Source: Candidatus Kutchimonas denitrificans (GTDB lineage Bacteria > Gemmatimonadota > Gemmatimonadetes > Palauibacterales > KS3-K002). Taken from it: DNA of 33,622 nucleotides. The notes below the pieces were generated by a model. It worked only from the letters and a program-made list of their open reading frames with translations. It was not told the DNA's origin and ran no database searches. The stretch covers positions 1-33,622 of the forward strand of contig JAACAK010000012.1 in assembly GCA_011774835.1 (NCBI GenBank), read 5' to 3'. Position numbers and translations under genes: made by a program. This document shows positions 1-9,890 of the stretch, piece after piece; within the stretch, counting starts at the first letter, position 1, and every line of letters starts with the position of its first letter.

Positions 1-1912
1 TGGAATCGATCTGGGCACGACGAACTCGGTGGTCGCCGTGATGGAGGGCGGCGATCCGGTCGTGATCCCGAACCAGGAGGGCTCGCGGACGACGCCGTCG
101 GTGGTGGCGTTCACCAAAGAGGGCGAGCGGCTGGTGGGCCAGGTGGCGAAGCGTCAGGCGATCACGAACCCGCAGCAAACGGTCTATTCGATCAAGCGGT
201 TCATGGGCTGCACGTGCGACGAGCTGAAGGTCGAGATCGACCGCTACCCGTTCAAGGTCGATTGCGACGCGCAGAACCGTCCGTTCGTGGACATCCAGGG
301 GACGAAGTACTCGCCGCCGGAGATCTCGGCGATGGTCCTGCAGAAGCTGAAGCAGACGGCGGAGGATTACCTGGGCCAGCCGGTGACGCAGGCGGTGATC
401 ACGGTTCCGGCGTACTTCAACGACTCGCAGCGTCAGGCGACGAAGGACGCGGGGAAGATCGCGGGTCTGGAGGTGATGCGGATCCTGAACGAGCCGACGG
501 CGGCGGCGCTGGCCTACGGACTGGAGAAGAAGAAGGACGAGAAGATCGCGGTGTTCGACCTGGGTGGCGGCACGTACGACATCACGATCCTCGAGCTGGG
601 CGAGGGCGTGTTCGAGGTGAAGTCGACGAACGGCGACACGCATCTGGGCGGCGACGACTTCGACGAGCGGATCATCAACTGGCTGGTCGACGAGTTCAAG
701 AAGGACCAGGGGATCGACCTGTCGAAGGACCCCATGGCCCTGCAGCGGCTGAAGGAAGCCGCGGAGAAGGCGAAGTGCGAGCTGTCCACGACCATGGAGA
801 CGGACATCAACCTGCCGTTCGTGACGGCGGACCAGTCGGGACCGAAGCACCTGAACATGAAGCTGACGCGGGCGAAGTTCGAGCAGCTGGTGGACGACCT
901 GATCCAGAAGACGCTGCCGCCGATGGAGAAGGCGCTGGAGGACGCGAAGCTCGAGCCCGAGGCGGTCGACGAGGTGATCCTGGTGGGCGGCTCGACGCGT
1001 ATCCCGAAGGTGCAGGAGCTGGTGCGGGAGTTCTTCGGCAAGGATCCGCACAAGGGCGTGAATCCCGACGAGGTCGTCGGGATCGGCGCGGCGATCCAGG
1101 CCGGCGTGCTGGCGGGCGAGGTCAGCGAGGTGCTGCTGCTGGACGTGACACCGCTGTCGCTGGGCATCGAGACGCTGGGCGGTGTCAACACGACGCTGAT
1201 CCCGCGGAACACGACCATCCCGACCAAGAAGATGGAGGTGTTCTCGACGGCGGAGGACAACCAGACGACCGTGGACATCCACGTGCTGCAGGGCGAGCGG
1301 CCGATGGCGGCGCAGAACAAGACGATCGGCCGGTTCCAGCTGACCGGCATCCCGCCGGCGCCGCGGGGCGTCCCGCAGATCGAGGTCACGTTCGACATCG
1401 ACGCCAACGGCATCCTGCACGTCTCGGCGAAGGACCGGGCCACCGGCAAGGAGCAGAAGATCCGCATCGAGGCGACCTCCGGCCTGTCCGAGGGCGAGAT
1501 CGAGAAGATGGTCAAGGAGGCCGAGGAGCACGCCAAGGAGGACCAGGCGGCTCGCGAGCAGATCGAGGTCCGCAACAAGCTCGACACCCTGGTCTACCGG
1601 GTAGAGAAGGACGCCGGCGAATGGGGCGACAAGCTGGACGAGTCGACCCGCACCCGGCTCGACGAGGCGCTCGAGAACGCCAAGAAGGCCCTGAAGGAGG
1701 GGCAGGAGCTGACAGAGCTGAACAAGGCTCACGACGAGCTCATGCAGGCGTTCTCGACGGCGGGCCAGAAGATGTACGAGTCTCAGGCCGCCGCGGCCGG
1801 CGCCGAGGCCGGTGCCGACGGCTCCACCGCGAGCCCGGGCGGCGAAACGGAGGCCGAGCCCGAGGTGGTCGAGGCCGACTACGAGATCGTCGACGAGGAG
1901 AAGGAAGGCTGA
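1..1912 (+). CDS. dnaK: Chaperone DnaK (Hsp70), 5' end cut by window
   Basis: ATP-dependent Hsp70 chaperone of the cytoplasm, which folds and holds client proteins with DnaJ and GrpE. The reading frame is already open at the left edge and begins with the phosphate-binding motif [11 protein letters not shown], so only a few N-terminal residues are missing. The nucleotide-binding domain also shows FDLGGGTYD, the [11 protein letters not shown] hinge and [11 protein letters not shown]. The linker region reads [14 protein letters not shown] and is followed by the substrate-binding domain and an acidic tail ending EIVDEEKEG, a loose form of the usual EEVxD-like end. The roughly 636 visible residues match the family length. 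No grpE or dnaJ lies downstream; the next gene is htrA after 179 bases. The identification is secure; the true start lies outside the window. Confidence 0.98.
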   Translation, partial: GIDLGTTNSVVAVMEGGDPVVIPNQEGSRTTPSVVAFTKEGERLVGQVAKRQAITNPQQTVYSIKRFMGCTCDELKVEIDRYPFKVDCDAQNRPFVDIQGTKYSPPEISAMVLQKLKQTAEDYLGQPVTQAVITVPAYFNDSQRQATKDAGKIAGLEVMRILNEPTAAALAYGLEKKKDEKIAVFDLGGGTYDITILELGEGVFEVKSTNGDTHLGGDDFDERIINWLVDEFKKDQGIDLSKDPMALQRLKEAAEKAKCELSTTMETDINLPFVTADQSGPKHLNMKLTRAKFEQLVDDLIQKTLPPMEKALEDAKLEPEAVDEVILVGGSTRIPKVQELVREFFGKDPHKGVNPDEVVGIGAAIQAGVLAGEVSEVLLLDVTPLSLGIETLGGVNTTLIPRNTTIPTKKMEVFSTAEDNQTTVDIHVLQGERPMAAQNKTIGRFQLTGIPPAPRGVPQIEVTFDIDANGILHVSAKDRATGKEQKIRIEATSGLSEGEIEKMVKEAEEHAKEDQAAREQIEVRNKLDTLVYRVEKDAGEWGDKLDESTRTRLDEALENAKKALKEGQELTELNKAHDELMQAFSTAGQKMYESQAAAAGAEAGADGSTASPGGETEAEPEVVEADYEIVDEEKEG

Positions 1913-1985
1913 GGCCAGCGACGACAGGGCCGGCTTGTGCATCCTTGAAGAACAGGACCGGATGCGCGAGCACCTGACGCAACGA

Positions 1986-2026
1986 ACGCTCGCACCCTCG
2001 CGCTGGAACCGCGGGGGTGCGAGCGT
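1986..2026 (+). terminator. Long GC-rich hairpin downstream of dnaK
   Basis: Arms CGCTCGCACCC (1987-1997) and GGGTGCGAGCG (2015-2025) are perfectly complementary. The helix extends inward to 2002/2010 with one G-T pair and outward by one A-T pair, giving about 17 pairs and a 7-base loop. There is no U-run after it (TGTAGGTTATT), so it may be an imperfect terminator, a 3' stabiliser of dnaK mRNA, or an attenuator before htrA. Confidence 0.6.
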
Positions 2027-2091
2027 GTAGGTTATTGCTGGTGAATCCAAACAACACGAGAGTTCCCAGAGGGAAAGGGAGGACATAGAGC

Positions 2092-3681
2092 ATGAGCGAT
2101 CCGCTGCGGAGCAAGCTCAGAATATTCCTTTACGCCTCACTCGCCCTGGCGATCGGCCTCGGGCTGGGTTCCGCCTTCCACTGGGCGAAGGGCGGCGAGG
2201 CCGCCACGCTTCCCGCGGCGGCTCAACGCGTCCAGGAGGCGGCGGTCCCGGCGGCCGCGACGACCGAGCAGCAGGTCGCCTCCCCCTCGGCCGTGGCGGG
2301 GCTGGCCGAAGTCAGCCGCGCTTTCGTCGCCATCGCCGAGACGGTCACGCCGGCGGTGGTCTCGGTTTCGACGCTGGGCAACCCGAGCCAGCAGGTCCCG
2401 GAGGGTTTCGAGGACCTCTTCGGACCGTTCCAACAGCACCCGGACGTGGAGTACGACGTACCGCTGGGCCGGGGTTCCGGATTCATCGTCTCCGAGGATG
2501 GCTACATCCTGACCAACAATCACGTGGTGGCCAACGCGCATCGGATCCAGGTCGAACTCCCCGACAATCGGCAGTACGAAGCGGAGCTGATCGGTCGCGA
2601 CCCCACCACCGACGTCGCCGTCCTCAAGATCGAAGCCGATGACCTGCCGGTCGTGAAGATCGGCGACTCCGAGACGACGGCGGTCGGCGAGTTCGTCATG
2701 GCGATCGGGAACCCGGGCATCGCGGCCACGTCCGCCCTGCCCTTCACGGTGACCGCTGGCATCGTCAGCGCGACGGGCCGCAATCTGGGGATCATCCAGC
2801 GCGCTGCCGACGGCAGCGAGTACGCCATCGAGGATCTCATCCAGACCGACGCGGTGATCAACCCGGGCAACTCGGGTGGCCCGCTGGTCAACTATCGCGG
2901 CGAGGTCATCGGGATCAACACGGCCATCGCCAGCCTCACCGGATTCTACCAGGGATACGGTTTCGCCATCCCGATCAGCCTGGCCCGGGACGTCATGGCC
3001 GACCTGATCGAGTACGGCCGCGTTCGACGCGCCGCTCTGCGGGTCTCCGTACTCCCGGTCTCGGCCGCCGATATGCGGGCCTACAGCCTGCCCGACCGCA
3101 AGGGCGCCGTGGTCCAGGACTTCCCGGACGACAGCCCCGCCGAGGCGGCCGGTATTCGGCCCGGCGATGTCATCATCGCGATCAACGACCTGCCCGTGGA
3201 TCGGGTCGGCCAGCTGCAGCGCACCATCGCGTCGTTCGAGCCCGGAGAGCGGGTGAGGGTCACCGTGGTTCGCTACGCCGAGCGGATGGAGTTCGACGTC
3301 CGGCTGGCCGAGGCGCGCATCGATCAGCCCGAGATCCGTACCGCCGCCGTCGAGGCCCGGCCTGGCAATACGCTGCTGGGAATCCAGGTGAGAGAAGCCG
3401 ACCGCCGCACCCTGGTGGAGTGGGGCGGGTTCCCGGACCACATGGCGCTGGAGGGCGTCCTCGTCACGCGAGTCGCCCCCTACGGGCCCGCTTCCAACGC
3501 CGGGATCAGGCAGCGCTTCCTCATCCAGCGCGTCAACGGCCAGCCGGTCGGCAACGTCGACGAGTTCGACGAGGCGCTCGAAGACGTGAGACCCGGCGAT
3601 GTCGTCTCCTTCGACGGGGTCTACCCCATCGACGGCGACGTGCTTCACAGGATCATCAACGTCGAGGTGCCCCTACGCTAA
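2092..3681 (+). CDS. HtrA/Deg-family serine protease, membrane-anchored, two PDZ domains
   Basis: Periplasmic serine protease/chaperone that degrades misfolded envelope proteins. The N-terminus has a hydrophobic segment at about residues 10-29 with no clear cleavage site, so it is probably an inner-membrane anchor. The trypsin-like domain carries the full triad: His144 in TNNHVVANA, Asp174 in RDPTTDVAVLKI and Ser261 in NPGNSGGPL. PDZ1 covers about 310-400 (GVVV-type groove, SPAEAAGIRPGDVIIAIND) and PDZ2 about 425-525 (GPASNAGIRQRFLIQRVNG). The length of 529 residues is slightly above the usual DegQ/MucD 450-500. The ATG at 2092 follows AGGGAGG by about 9 bases. It sits between dnaK and tig within a proteostasis block. 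Whether it is closer to DegQ, MucD or HhoA cannot be settled by eye, so no symbol is given. Confidence 0.95.
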   Translation: MSDPLRSKLRIFLYASLALAIGLGLGSAFHWAKGGEAATLPAAAQRVQEAAVPAAATTEQQVASPSAVAGLAEVSRAFVAIAETVTPAVVSVSTLGNPSQQVPEGFEDLFGPFQQHPDVEYDVPLGRGSGFIVSEDGYILTNNHVVANAHRIQVELPDNRQYEAELIGRDPTTDVAVLKIEADDLPVVKIGDSETTAVGEFVMAIGNPGIAATSALPFTVTAGIVSATGRNLGIIQRAADGSEYAIEDLIQTDAVINPGNSGGPLVNYRGEVIGINTAIASLTGFYQGYGFAIPISLARDVMADLIEYGRVRRAALRVSVLPVSAADMRAYSLPDRKGAVVQDFPDDSPAEAAGIRPGDVIIAINDLPVDRVGQLQRTIASFEPGERVRVTVVRYAERMEFDVRLAEARIDQPEIRTAAVEARPGNTLLGIQVREADRRTLVEWGGFPDHMALEGVLVTRVAPYGPASNAGIRQRFLIQRVNGQPVGNVDEFDEALEDVRPGDVVSFDGVYPIDGDVLHRIINVEVPLR

Positions 3682-3690
3682 CTTTTCGAA

Positions 3691-3735
3691 GGCGGTGACG
3701 GACACGGTTACGGGCCGTCACCGCCCCTTCTTTCC
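3691..3735 (+). terminator. Rho-independent terminator of htrA
   Basis: The 11-bp perfect stem GGCGGTGACGG (3691-3701) / CCGTCACCGCC (3715-3725) has a 13-base loop and is followed by the pyrimidine/T-rich tail CCTTCTTTCCTT. It starts 9 bases after the htrA stop codon. Confidence 0.88.
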
Positions 3736-3763
3736 TTGAATTTTTCGCCCGTTCGGGTAAAGT
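3736..3763 (+). promoter_or_regulatory. Candidate sigma-70 promoter for tRNA-Leu and tig
   Basis: A -35 hexamer TTGAAT (3736-3741) and a -10 hexamer TAAAGT (3758-3763) are separated by 16 bases. The predicted transcription start near 3770 is about 15 bases ahead of the tRNA 5' end. The -35 box abuts the T-rich tail of the htrA terminator, so one unit ends where the next begins. Inferred from sequence alone. Confidence 0.55.
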
Positions 3764-3784
3764 ACATGACGGCCCTGAGCTCCT

Positions 3785-3868
3785 GCGAAAGTGGCGGAAT
3801 CGGTAGACGCGCCAGCCTTAGGAGCTGGTGGCCATCCGGCCGTGGGGGTTCGAGTCCCCCCTTTCGCA
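3785..3868 (+). tRNA. tRNA-Leu (anticodon UAG)
   Basis: The acceptor stem GCGAAAG (3785-3791) pairs with CTTTCGC (3861-3867), with discriminator A at 3868. The anticodon stem CCAGC/GCTGG encloses the loop CTTAGGA, giving anticodon TAG at 3819-3821, which reads CUN leucine codons. A long variable arm (class II) lies at about 3829-3843. The T-arm is GGGGG-TTCGAGT-CCCCC (3844-3860). CCA is not encoded, since TCCG follows, so it must be added enzymatically. It lies 35 bases before tig and is probably co-transcribed with it. Confidence 0.96.
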
Positions 3869-3903
3869 TCCGCAGATTCAAACCGGCACAGGACTGAATT
3901 TCA

Positions 3904-5178
3904 GTGTCCCAGGTTACACGAGACCTCCAGATCTCCGTCGAGGAGCCGGCGGCGTGGGGTCGCAAACTGGTGATCACCGTTCCCCCCGGGCGGGTGAAGT
4001 CCGAACGCGCCCGCATCGCCAAGCGGCTGGCCAAGAAGGTCCGCCTTCCCGGCTTCCGCAAAGGCAAGGTCCCACCCGAACGGATCGAGGCGCGCTACGG
4101 AGCCGAGATCGACCGGCAGACGCAGCAGCAGATCATCGACGTCGCGTTCCGGGAAGCGATCGAGGAGAAGGACCTGGAGCCGATCAGCCAGCCCCGGGTG
4201 CAGAACGTGGTCTACAGCCGGGACTCGGAATTCACCTTCGAAGTGACGTTCGACATCCGGCCCGAGATCAAGCTGAGCCGATTGGGCGGCTTCCGGATCG
4301 ATCGACCAGAGGTGACCGTGTCCGAGCAGGAGGTCGAGGAGCAGCTGGAGGCGGTGCGCCAACAGCAGGCGCTCTGGAGTCCGGTCGAGCGCAAGCCGGC
4401 GGCAGGAGATACAGTGGAGGTGGTCATCACGCCGATCTCCGACGAGACCGGTGAGCCCGGCGAGAGCCAGCCGTACCAGTTCCCCCTGGGCCAGGGGCAC
4501 GCGATTCCTGACGTCGAATCGGCGATCACGACCCTCGAGCCGGGAAGCAGCGGCGAGTTCGAGGTTCGCTTCCCCGACGATTTCGATGACGAGGCCCGGC
4601 GCGGCGAGAAGACGCGGCTGCGGATCGAGCTGAAGCGGGTGCTCGAGCAGGAGTTGCCGCCGCTGAACGACGAGCTGGCAAAGTCGGTGGGTGACTTCGA
4701 GGATCTGGACGCGCTGCGTAGCGCGGTGGCCGAAGACATCAGGAAGCACAAGGAACACGAAGCGGATCAGCAGGTCAACCGCCGTCTGATCGAGCACGTG
4801 ATCGAGGCGAATCCCTTCCAGGTACCGGAATCGATGGTCGATCGCTATGTGGACGCGCTTCTCGGCACGCCGCCGGAGGGGGCGGACCCCGACCAGGTGG
4901 CGCAGGCCCGGGACGAGGCACGTCCGGCGGCCCTCTGGGGTATCAAGAGGACGCTGGTCGTACAGCGGCTCGCCGAGGAGCAGGGCTTCGAGGCCAGCAA
5001 AGAGGAGGTCGACGAGCGAGTGAAGGCGATCGCCGAGCGTCTGGGCCGACCGGTGGGCCAGGTCCGGGCCAACCTCGCCAAGTCCGGCGAGCTGCGGGAC
5101 ATCGAGCGGGGCATCGTCGAAGGCAAGGTCTTCGATTTTCTGCGAGAAGCTTCAGAGATCAAGGGTGCGAAATCGTAG
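3904..5178 (+). CDS. tig: Trigger factor, ribosome-bound chaperone/PPIase
   Basis: Binds nascent chains at the ribosome exit tunnel and has peptidyl-prolyl isomerase activity. The N-terminal ribosome-docking domain has the signature loop GFRKGK at residues 50-55. The FKBP-like PPIase domain lies at about 155-245 ([14 protein letters not shown] to [23 protein letters not shown]). The helical C-terminal chaperone domain follows to residue 424, a normal length. The GTG at 3904 is chosen because [14 protein letters not shown] aligns with the usual family N-terminus and no better start lies between it and the tRNA. Its ribosome-binding site is weak (ACAGGA, about 12 bases upstream). clpP follows after 40 bases in the widespread tig-clpP-clpX order. 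Confidence 0.96.
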   Translation: MSQVTRDLQISVEEPAAWGRKLVITVPPGRVKSERARIAKRLAKKVRLPGFRKGKVPPERIEARYGAEIDRQTQQQIIDVAFREAIEEKDLEPISQPRVQNVVYSRDSEFTFEVTFDIRPEIKLSRLGGFRIDRPEVTVSEQEVEEQLEAVRQQQALWSPVERKPAAGDTVEVVITPISDETGEPGESQPYQFPLGQGHAIPDVESAITTLEPGSSGEFEVRFPDDFDDEARRGEKTRLRIELKRVLEQELPPLNDELAKSVGDFEDLDALRSAVAEDIRKHKEHEADQQVNRRLIEHVIEANPFQVPESMVDRYVDALLGTPPEGADPDQVAQARDEARPAALWGIKRTLVVQRLAEEQGFEASKEEVDERVKAIAERLGRPVGQVRANLAKSGELRDIERGIVEGKVFDFLREASEIKGAKS

Positions 5179-5218
5179 CACCCCGGTAGAATCAGCCAGC
5201 GAACGAGAAGGCAGATCC

Positions 5219-5836
5219 ATGTCACCTTATGCACCGTACGTGATCGAGCGATCCAGCCGCGGCGAGAGGGTCTACGACATCTTCTCCCGGCTGCTGATGG
5301 ACCGAATCGTGTTTCTCGGTTCGCCCATCAACGATGAGGTCGCCAATATACTCATCGCTCAGCTGCTTTTCCTCCAGGCCGAGAACGCGGACAAGGACGT
5401 TTACCTCTACATCAATTCGCCCGGCGGCACCGTCTACGCCGGGCTGGCGATCTACGACACCATCCAGTACATGACCGCGCCCGTCTCCACCATCTGCATG
5501 GGGATGGCGGCCTCGATGAGCGCGCTGTTGCTGGCCGCCGGAACGCCGGGCAAGCGGATGGCGCTGCCCAACTCCCGCATCATGATCCATCAGCCGTCCG
5601 GCGGCTCGCAGGGCACCGCGGCGGACATCGAGATCCAGGCCAAGGAGATCCTCTACGCCCGCGAGCGGATCAACGAGATCCTCGCGCAGCACACGAACCA
5701 GCCGGTGGAGCGGGTCGCCGAGGATGCCGACCGCGACCGGTTCATGTCGCCGGACGAGGCTGTCGAGTACGGCCTGATCGACCAGATCATCACCAGTCAG
5801 AGAGAGGTCGTCGAGGGAGATGGGAAGGAGAAGTGA
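5219..5836 (+). CDS. clpP: ATP-dependent Clp protease proteolytic subunit
   Basis: Serine peptidase that forms the tetradecameric barrel used by ClpX (and ClpA/ClpC) for regulated protein degradation. The catalytic residues are Ser99 in GMAASMSA, His124 in MIHQPSGG and Asp173 in DRDRF; the oxyanion/strand motif [12 protein letters not shown] is intact. The ATG at 5219 (205 residues) is preferred over an in-frame upstream start at 5165. It aligns with family N-termini, follows AGAAGG by about 7 bases, and the extra residues of the longer version ([14 protein letters not shown]) look non-coding. It lies 18 bases upstream of clpX, so the two are almost certainly one transcript. Confidence 0.97.
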   Translation: MSPYAPYVIERSSRGERVYDIFSRLLMDRIVFLGSPINDEVANILIAQLLFLQAENADKDVYLYINSPGGTVYAGLAIYDTIQYMTAPVSTICMGMAASMSALLLAAGTPGKRMALPNSRIMIHQPSGGSQGTAADIEIQAKEILYARERINEILAQHTNQPVERVAEDADRDRFMSPDEAVEYGLIDQIITSQREVVEGDGKEK

Positions 5837-5854
5837 GGCAGGAGGTTCGCGGAG

Positions 5855-7123
<1,269 letters not shown>

Positions 7124-7129
7124 CGCACG

Positions 7130-7777
7130 ATGATCGGAGACACGACCCGGGGCCTGAGTGGCCTGGTAGCCGCGCTACTGGTCAGCGCCTGCGGCTCGGC
7201 GCCGGCCACGTCCGACGGACCGGAACGGCCGCAGCCCGTCGGTCAACAAGGCGATGAGGCGTTGCCACCACCCGGCTACGGCACGCTCCGCGAGGATAAT
7301 TTTACCGTGTCGCTGCAGAGTGGCCAGGTACAGGTGAAGGTCACGCCGCTGGCTGAGTCGGTCATCCGCCTGGCCGCGCCGGACACGTACCAGCGGCTGC
7401 ATCGCCTGGTCGAGTCCCGGTCCGAGCGCATCCGCCAGCTGGCCCAGCGTAACGGCTTGCGCGAGGACCCGCTGGTGATGCAGGTGTCGTTTTTCACCCG
7501 TGACGTGCAATCCGCTTTCGAGCCGACCAACCTGACCGTGCTCAGCGAGGGGATCCAGTATCGGCCAATCGCCATCCTGCCGATCACGCCCGATTGGGGG
7601 CGCGAGCAGCTGAAGCAGCAGGAGGTGCAGCGGGCACTCTACCTGTTCAACCCGGGGATCAATCTCGAGGTGGCCTTCCAGGTCGACTACCGGGGCACCA
7701 TCTCGCGTGGATGGGGCAACATCATCCCGACATTGGAAGCGGAGAGAGGCCGGGTCCTGAGCCGGGCGCGGCGTTAG
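7130..7777 (+). CDS. Putative lipoprotein of unknown function
   Basis: I do not recognise the family. The 215-residue product begins with a short hydrophobic stretch and a lipobox VSAC with Cys21, followed by Gly-Ser, suggesting lipidation and an outer-membrane destination. A Pro/Gln/Gly-rich linker (about 25-50) leads to a mixed alpha/beta region. That region has a helix rich in Arg/Glu (about 85-110, LHRLVESRSERIRQLAQRNG) and strands such as VMQVSFFTRDV. It starts 6 bases after clpX with AAGAGG about 10 bases upstream, so it is probably the last gene of that operon. It converges with the sigma-54 activator on the other strand, with an 18-base gap between their stops. Confidence 0.8.
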   Translation: MIGDTTRGLSGLVAALLVSACGSAPATSDGPERPQPVGQQGDEALPPPGYGTLREDNFTVSLQSGQVQVKVTPLAESVIRLAAPDTYQRLHRLVESRSERIRQLAQRNGLREDPLVMQVSFFTRDVQSAFEPTNLTVLSEGIQYRPIAILPITPDWGREQLKQQEVQRALYLFNPGINLEVAFQVDYRGTISRGWGNIIPTLEAERGRVLSRARR

Positions 7778-7795
7778 ACCGGACGGCCGGCCACG

Positions 7796-9394
7796 TCAGG
7801 CCTCGATGTCGTATTCCTTCAATTTGCGGTATAGGGTCCGCTCGCCGATTCCCAACTGCTCGGACGCCAGCCTCCGGTTTCCCCCGACGCTCTCCAGCGT
7901 CGCACGGATGGCCGCTTTTTCCAGCTCCTGCATAGACATGCCAGGCCGGAACACGATCACGTTCCGGTCCTCCAGCGGGCGCTTACCTTCCTCGGCCCCC
8001 ACGCCGACCGGTTCTTCCTCACGGCTCTCGGCCTCGTAACGGCCGACTTCGATCGGCTCGCCCTCGCGGTCGCCGGTCAATTCGGGGTGACGTCGCTTAT
8101 AGGCCTCGAACTCGCGCCTGAGATCCTCGACGTCGAACTTGAGCTCCACCAGCGTACGGAAGAACATCTCCATCTCGGGCCGCGGGAGCGGTTTCGACTC
8201 GCCGTCGCGATCCGGTTGCTGCACCAGGGGCTGCAACGAGACGGGCGTTGGCAGCGATCGAGAGGCGCCGCGACGAACCTCGGGAGGGATGTCGGCGGGT
8301 CGGATAACCGAACCGGGCGCCAGGACGACCATCGACTCGACCAGGTTCCGCAGCTCCCGGACGTTGCCGGGCCAATCGTAGCGCATGAGGATGTCCATCG
8401 CCTCGGGCGCGATGCCCCGGAACTCGCGCTGGTGCTCCCGACTGAATTCGCGAATGAACTCGTGAACCAGCAGCGGGATATCGCTGCCGCGATCGCGGAG
8501 CGGCGGCATATCGATGTGGAGGACGTTCAGTCGATAATAGAGGTCGCGCCGGAAGTCGCCGGTCTGCACAGAGTGGCGTAGATCGCGATTCGTCGCGGCG
8601 ATAACGCGGACATCGACCTTGATGTAGTCGTGTCCTCCCACGCGCATGAACTCGCGCTGTTCCAGGACCCGCAGCAAGCGGGTTTGCGCCGTGGCCGGCA
8701 TCTCGGCGATCTCGTCGAGAAAGATGGTGCCGCCGTTCGCCAGTTCGAACATCCCCTTGCGCAGCGAGCTGGCGCCTGTGAACGCGCCTTTCTCGTGGCC
8801 GAAGAGTTCCGACTCCAGCAGCGTCTCCGGCAGCGCCGCGATGTTGACGGCGATGAAGTTCTTGCCCCGTCGCGGCGACAGCTTGTGCAACCCGCGCGCG
8901 ACCAGCTCTTTGCCGGTCCCGCTTTCGCCGGTGATCAAGACGGTAGAGCCGACCGGCGCGATTTGCGCCACCCGCTCCACCACCTCCCGAATCGAGTCCG
9001 AGTTGCCGACGATCCCGATCTCGGCCTGCAACCGCTTGCGGCGAATCAGGCTTCGGACGACCAGCATGACCTCTTCGAGATCGACGGGCTTGGTGAAGAG
9101 CTCGTCGACCCCGACTTCCGCGCCCCAGTCGTCGGGCACCGTTTCGTCCGGGTCGAGCAAAGCGACGATCGGTATGTGGCTGCCAGCTTCCCGAGCGTCC
9201 CCAATGAGCGAGAGAGCCGGCGGCTCCCGAACGGCGCCCGTTACGATCAACGCCAGCTCCTCCGCGTCACCGCGCAGGACCTCCTCCAGATCGTATTGGG
9301 CGGTCACGAAGCGGACTTCGTCATCGGGCTCGAACGCGCTTTGCAGGCGGCCGGCCGACTCGAGATCCGATCTTGTGATCAGTATGATTGCCAT
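7796..9394 (-). CDS. Sigma-54-dependent transcriptional activator with degenerate receiver domain
   Basis: Bacterial enhancer-binding protein that remodels sigma-54 RNA polymerase. Residues 1-118 resemble a CheY-like receiver, but the acidic pocket is lost: ILITRSD replaces VLxVDDD, and LALIVTGAV has no phospho-acceptor Asp. The switch Lys102 in FTKP remains. The AAA+ domain (about 126-372) is intact: Walker A GESGTGKE at 156-163, GAFTGA at 203-208, Walker B IFLDE at about 224-228 and the WPGNVRELRN arm. A linker of about 110 residues, rich in charged residues and proline, precedes a Fis-type helix-turn-helix (about 503-530, ending LYRKLKEYDIEA). It is the last gene of gcvT-mogA-activator, 7 bases after mogA, with no adjacent histidine kinase. 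Targets are unknown. Confidence 0.92.
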   Translation of the reverse strand: MAIILITRSDLESAGRLQSAFEPDDEVRFVTAQYDLEEVLRGDAEELALIVTGAVREPPALSLIGDAREAGSHIPIVALLDPDETVPDDWGAEVGVDELFTKPVDLEEVMLVVRSLIRRKRLQAEIGIVGNSDSIREVVERVAQIAPVGSTVLITGESGTGKELVARGLHKLSPRRGKNFIAVNIAALPETLLESELFGHEKGAFTGASSLRKGMFELANGGTIFLDEIAEMPATAQTRLLRVLEQREFMRVGGHDYIKVDVRVIAATNRDLRHSVQTGDFRRDLYYRLNVLHIDMPPLRDRGSDIPLLVHEFIREFSREHQREFRGIAPEAMDILMRYDWPGNVRELRNLVESMVVLAPGSVIRPADIPPEVRRGASRSLPTPVSLQPLVQQPDRDGESKPLPRPEMEMFFRTLVELKFDVEDLRREFEAYKRRHPELTGDREGEPIEVGRYEAESREEEPVGVGAEEGKRPLEDRNVIVFRPGMSMQELEKAAIRATLESVGGNRRLASEQLGIGERTLYRKLKEYDIEA

Positions 9395-9401
9395 TCGTCG
9401 C

Positions 9402-9890
9402 TCAGTTCCCGCTGTGTTCGGTGCGGCCGTGCAGGAGGTCCACCGCGTGCGGGACGACCCGCTCCAGCAGCTCGAGCCCCTCGCGAACCGCTCTTTTGCT
9501 CCCCGGGAGGTTGACGATCAGCGTCCGACCGCGGATGCCGCTGAGCCCTCGGCCCAGCATGGCGTGCGGCATCTTCGACGCACCCGACGCCCTCAACGCC
9601 TCCGCTATTCCCGGGGCCCGCCGCTCGATGACCGAGGACGTGGCCTCCGGCGTAATGTCCCGAGGCCCGAAGCCGGTGCCGCCCAGGGTCAGAATCAGAT
9701 CGACGTCCGTCGTGTCCGACCATTCGGTCAGCATCCGCGTTACGACCGCGCGCTCGTCCGGCGCGACACGATGCTCGACCAGCGACCAGCCCTGCCGATC
9801 GATCCAATCGACCGCCGTTCGGCCCGATACGTCTTCACGCGTACCGGCCGCGACTCCGTCGCTCACCGTGAGAACCGCGACGCGAATCAC
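9402..9890 (-). CDS. Molybdopterin adenylyltransferase, MogA/MoaB family
   Basis: Adenylylates molybdopterin before molybdenum insertion in molybdenum-cofactor synthesis. The family motifs are present: the start VAVLTVSDG, the MPT-binding GGTGFGPRDITPEAT (about 70-84), and PGSKRAVREGLELL near the C-terminus. The length of 162 residues fits MogA/MoaB rather than the multi-domain MoeA. The GTG start overlaps the gcvT stop (GTGA), indicating translational coupling. No other Moco gene is in the window. MogA and MoaB cannot be separated by eye, so no symbol is given. Confidence 0.9.
   Translation of the reverse strand: MIRVAVLTVSDGVAAGTREDVSGRTAVDWIDRQGWSLVEHRVAPDERAVVTRMLTEWSDTTDVDLILTLGGTGFGPRDITPEATSSVIERRAPGIAEALRASGASKMPHAMLGRGLSGIRGRTLIVNLPGSKRAVREGLELLERVVPHAVDLLHGRTEHSGN

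Noticed and set aside
2004-2033. GGAAC followed by GGTT upstream of htrA, as an ECF (envelope-stress) promoter
   Set aside because: The spacing is about 20 bases, too long for the known ECF patterns, and the GGAAC lies in the loop of the dnaK hairpin.
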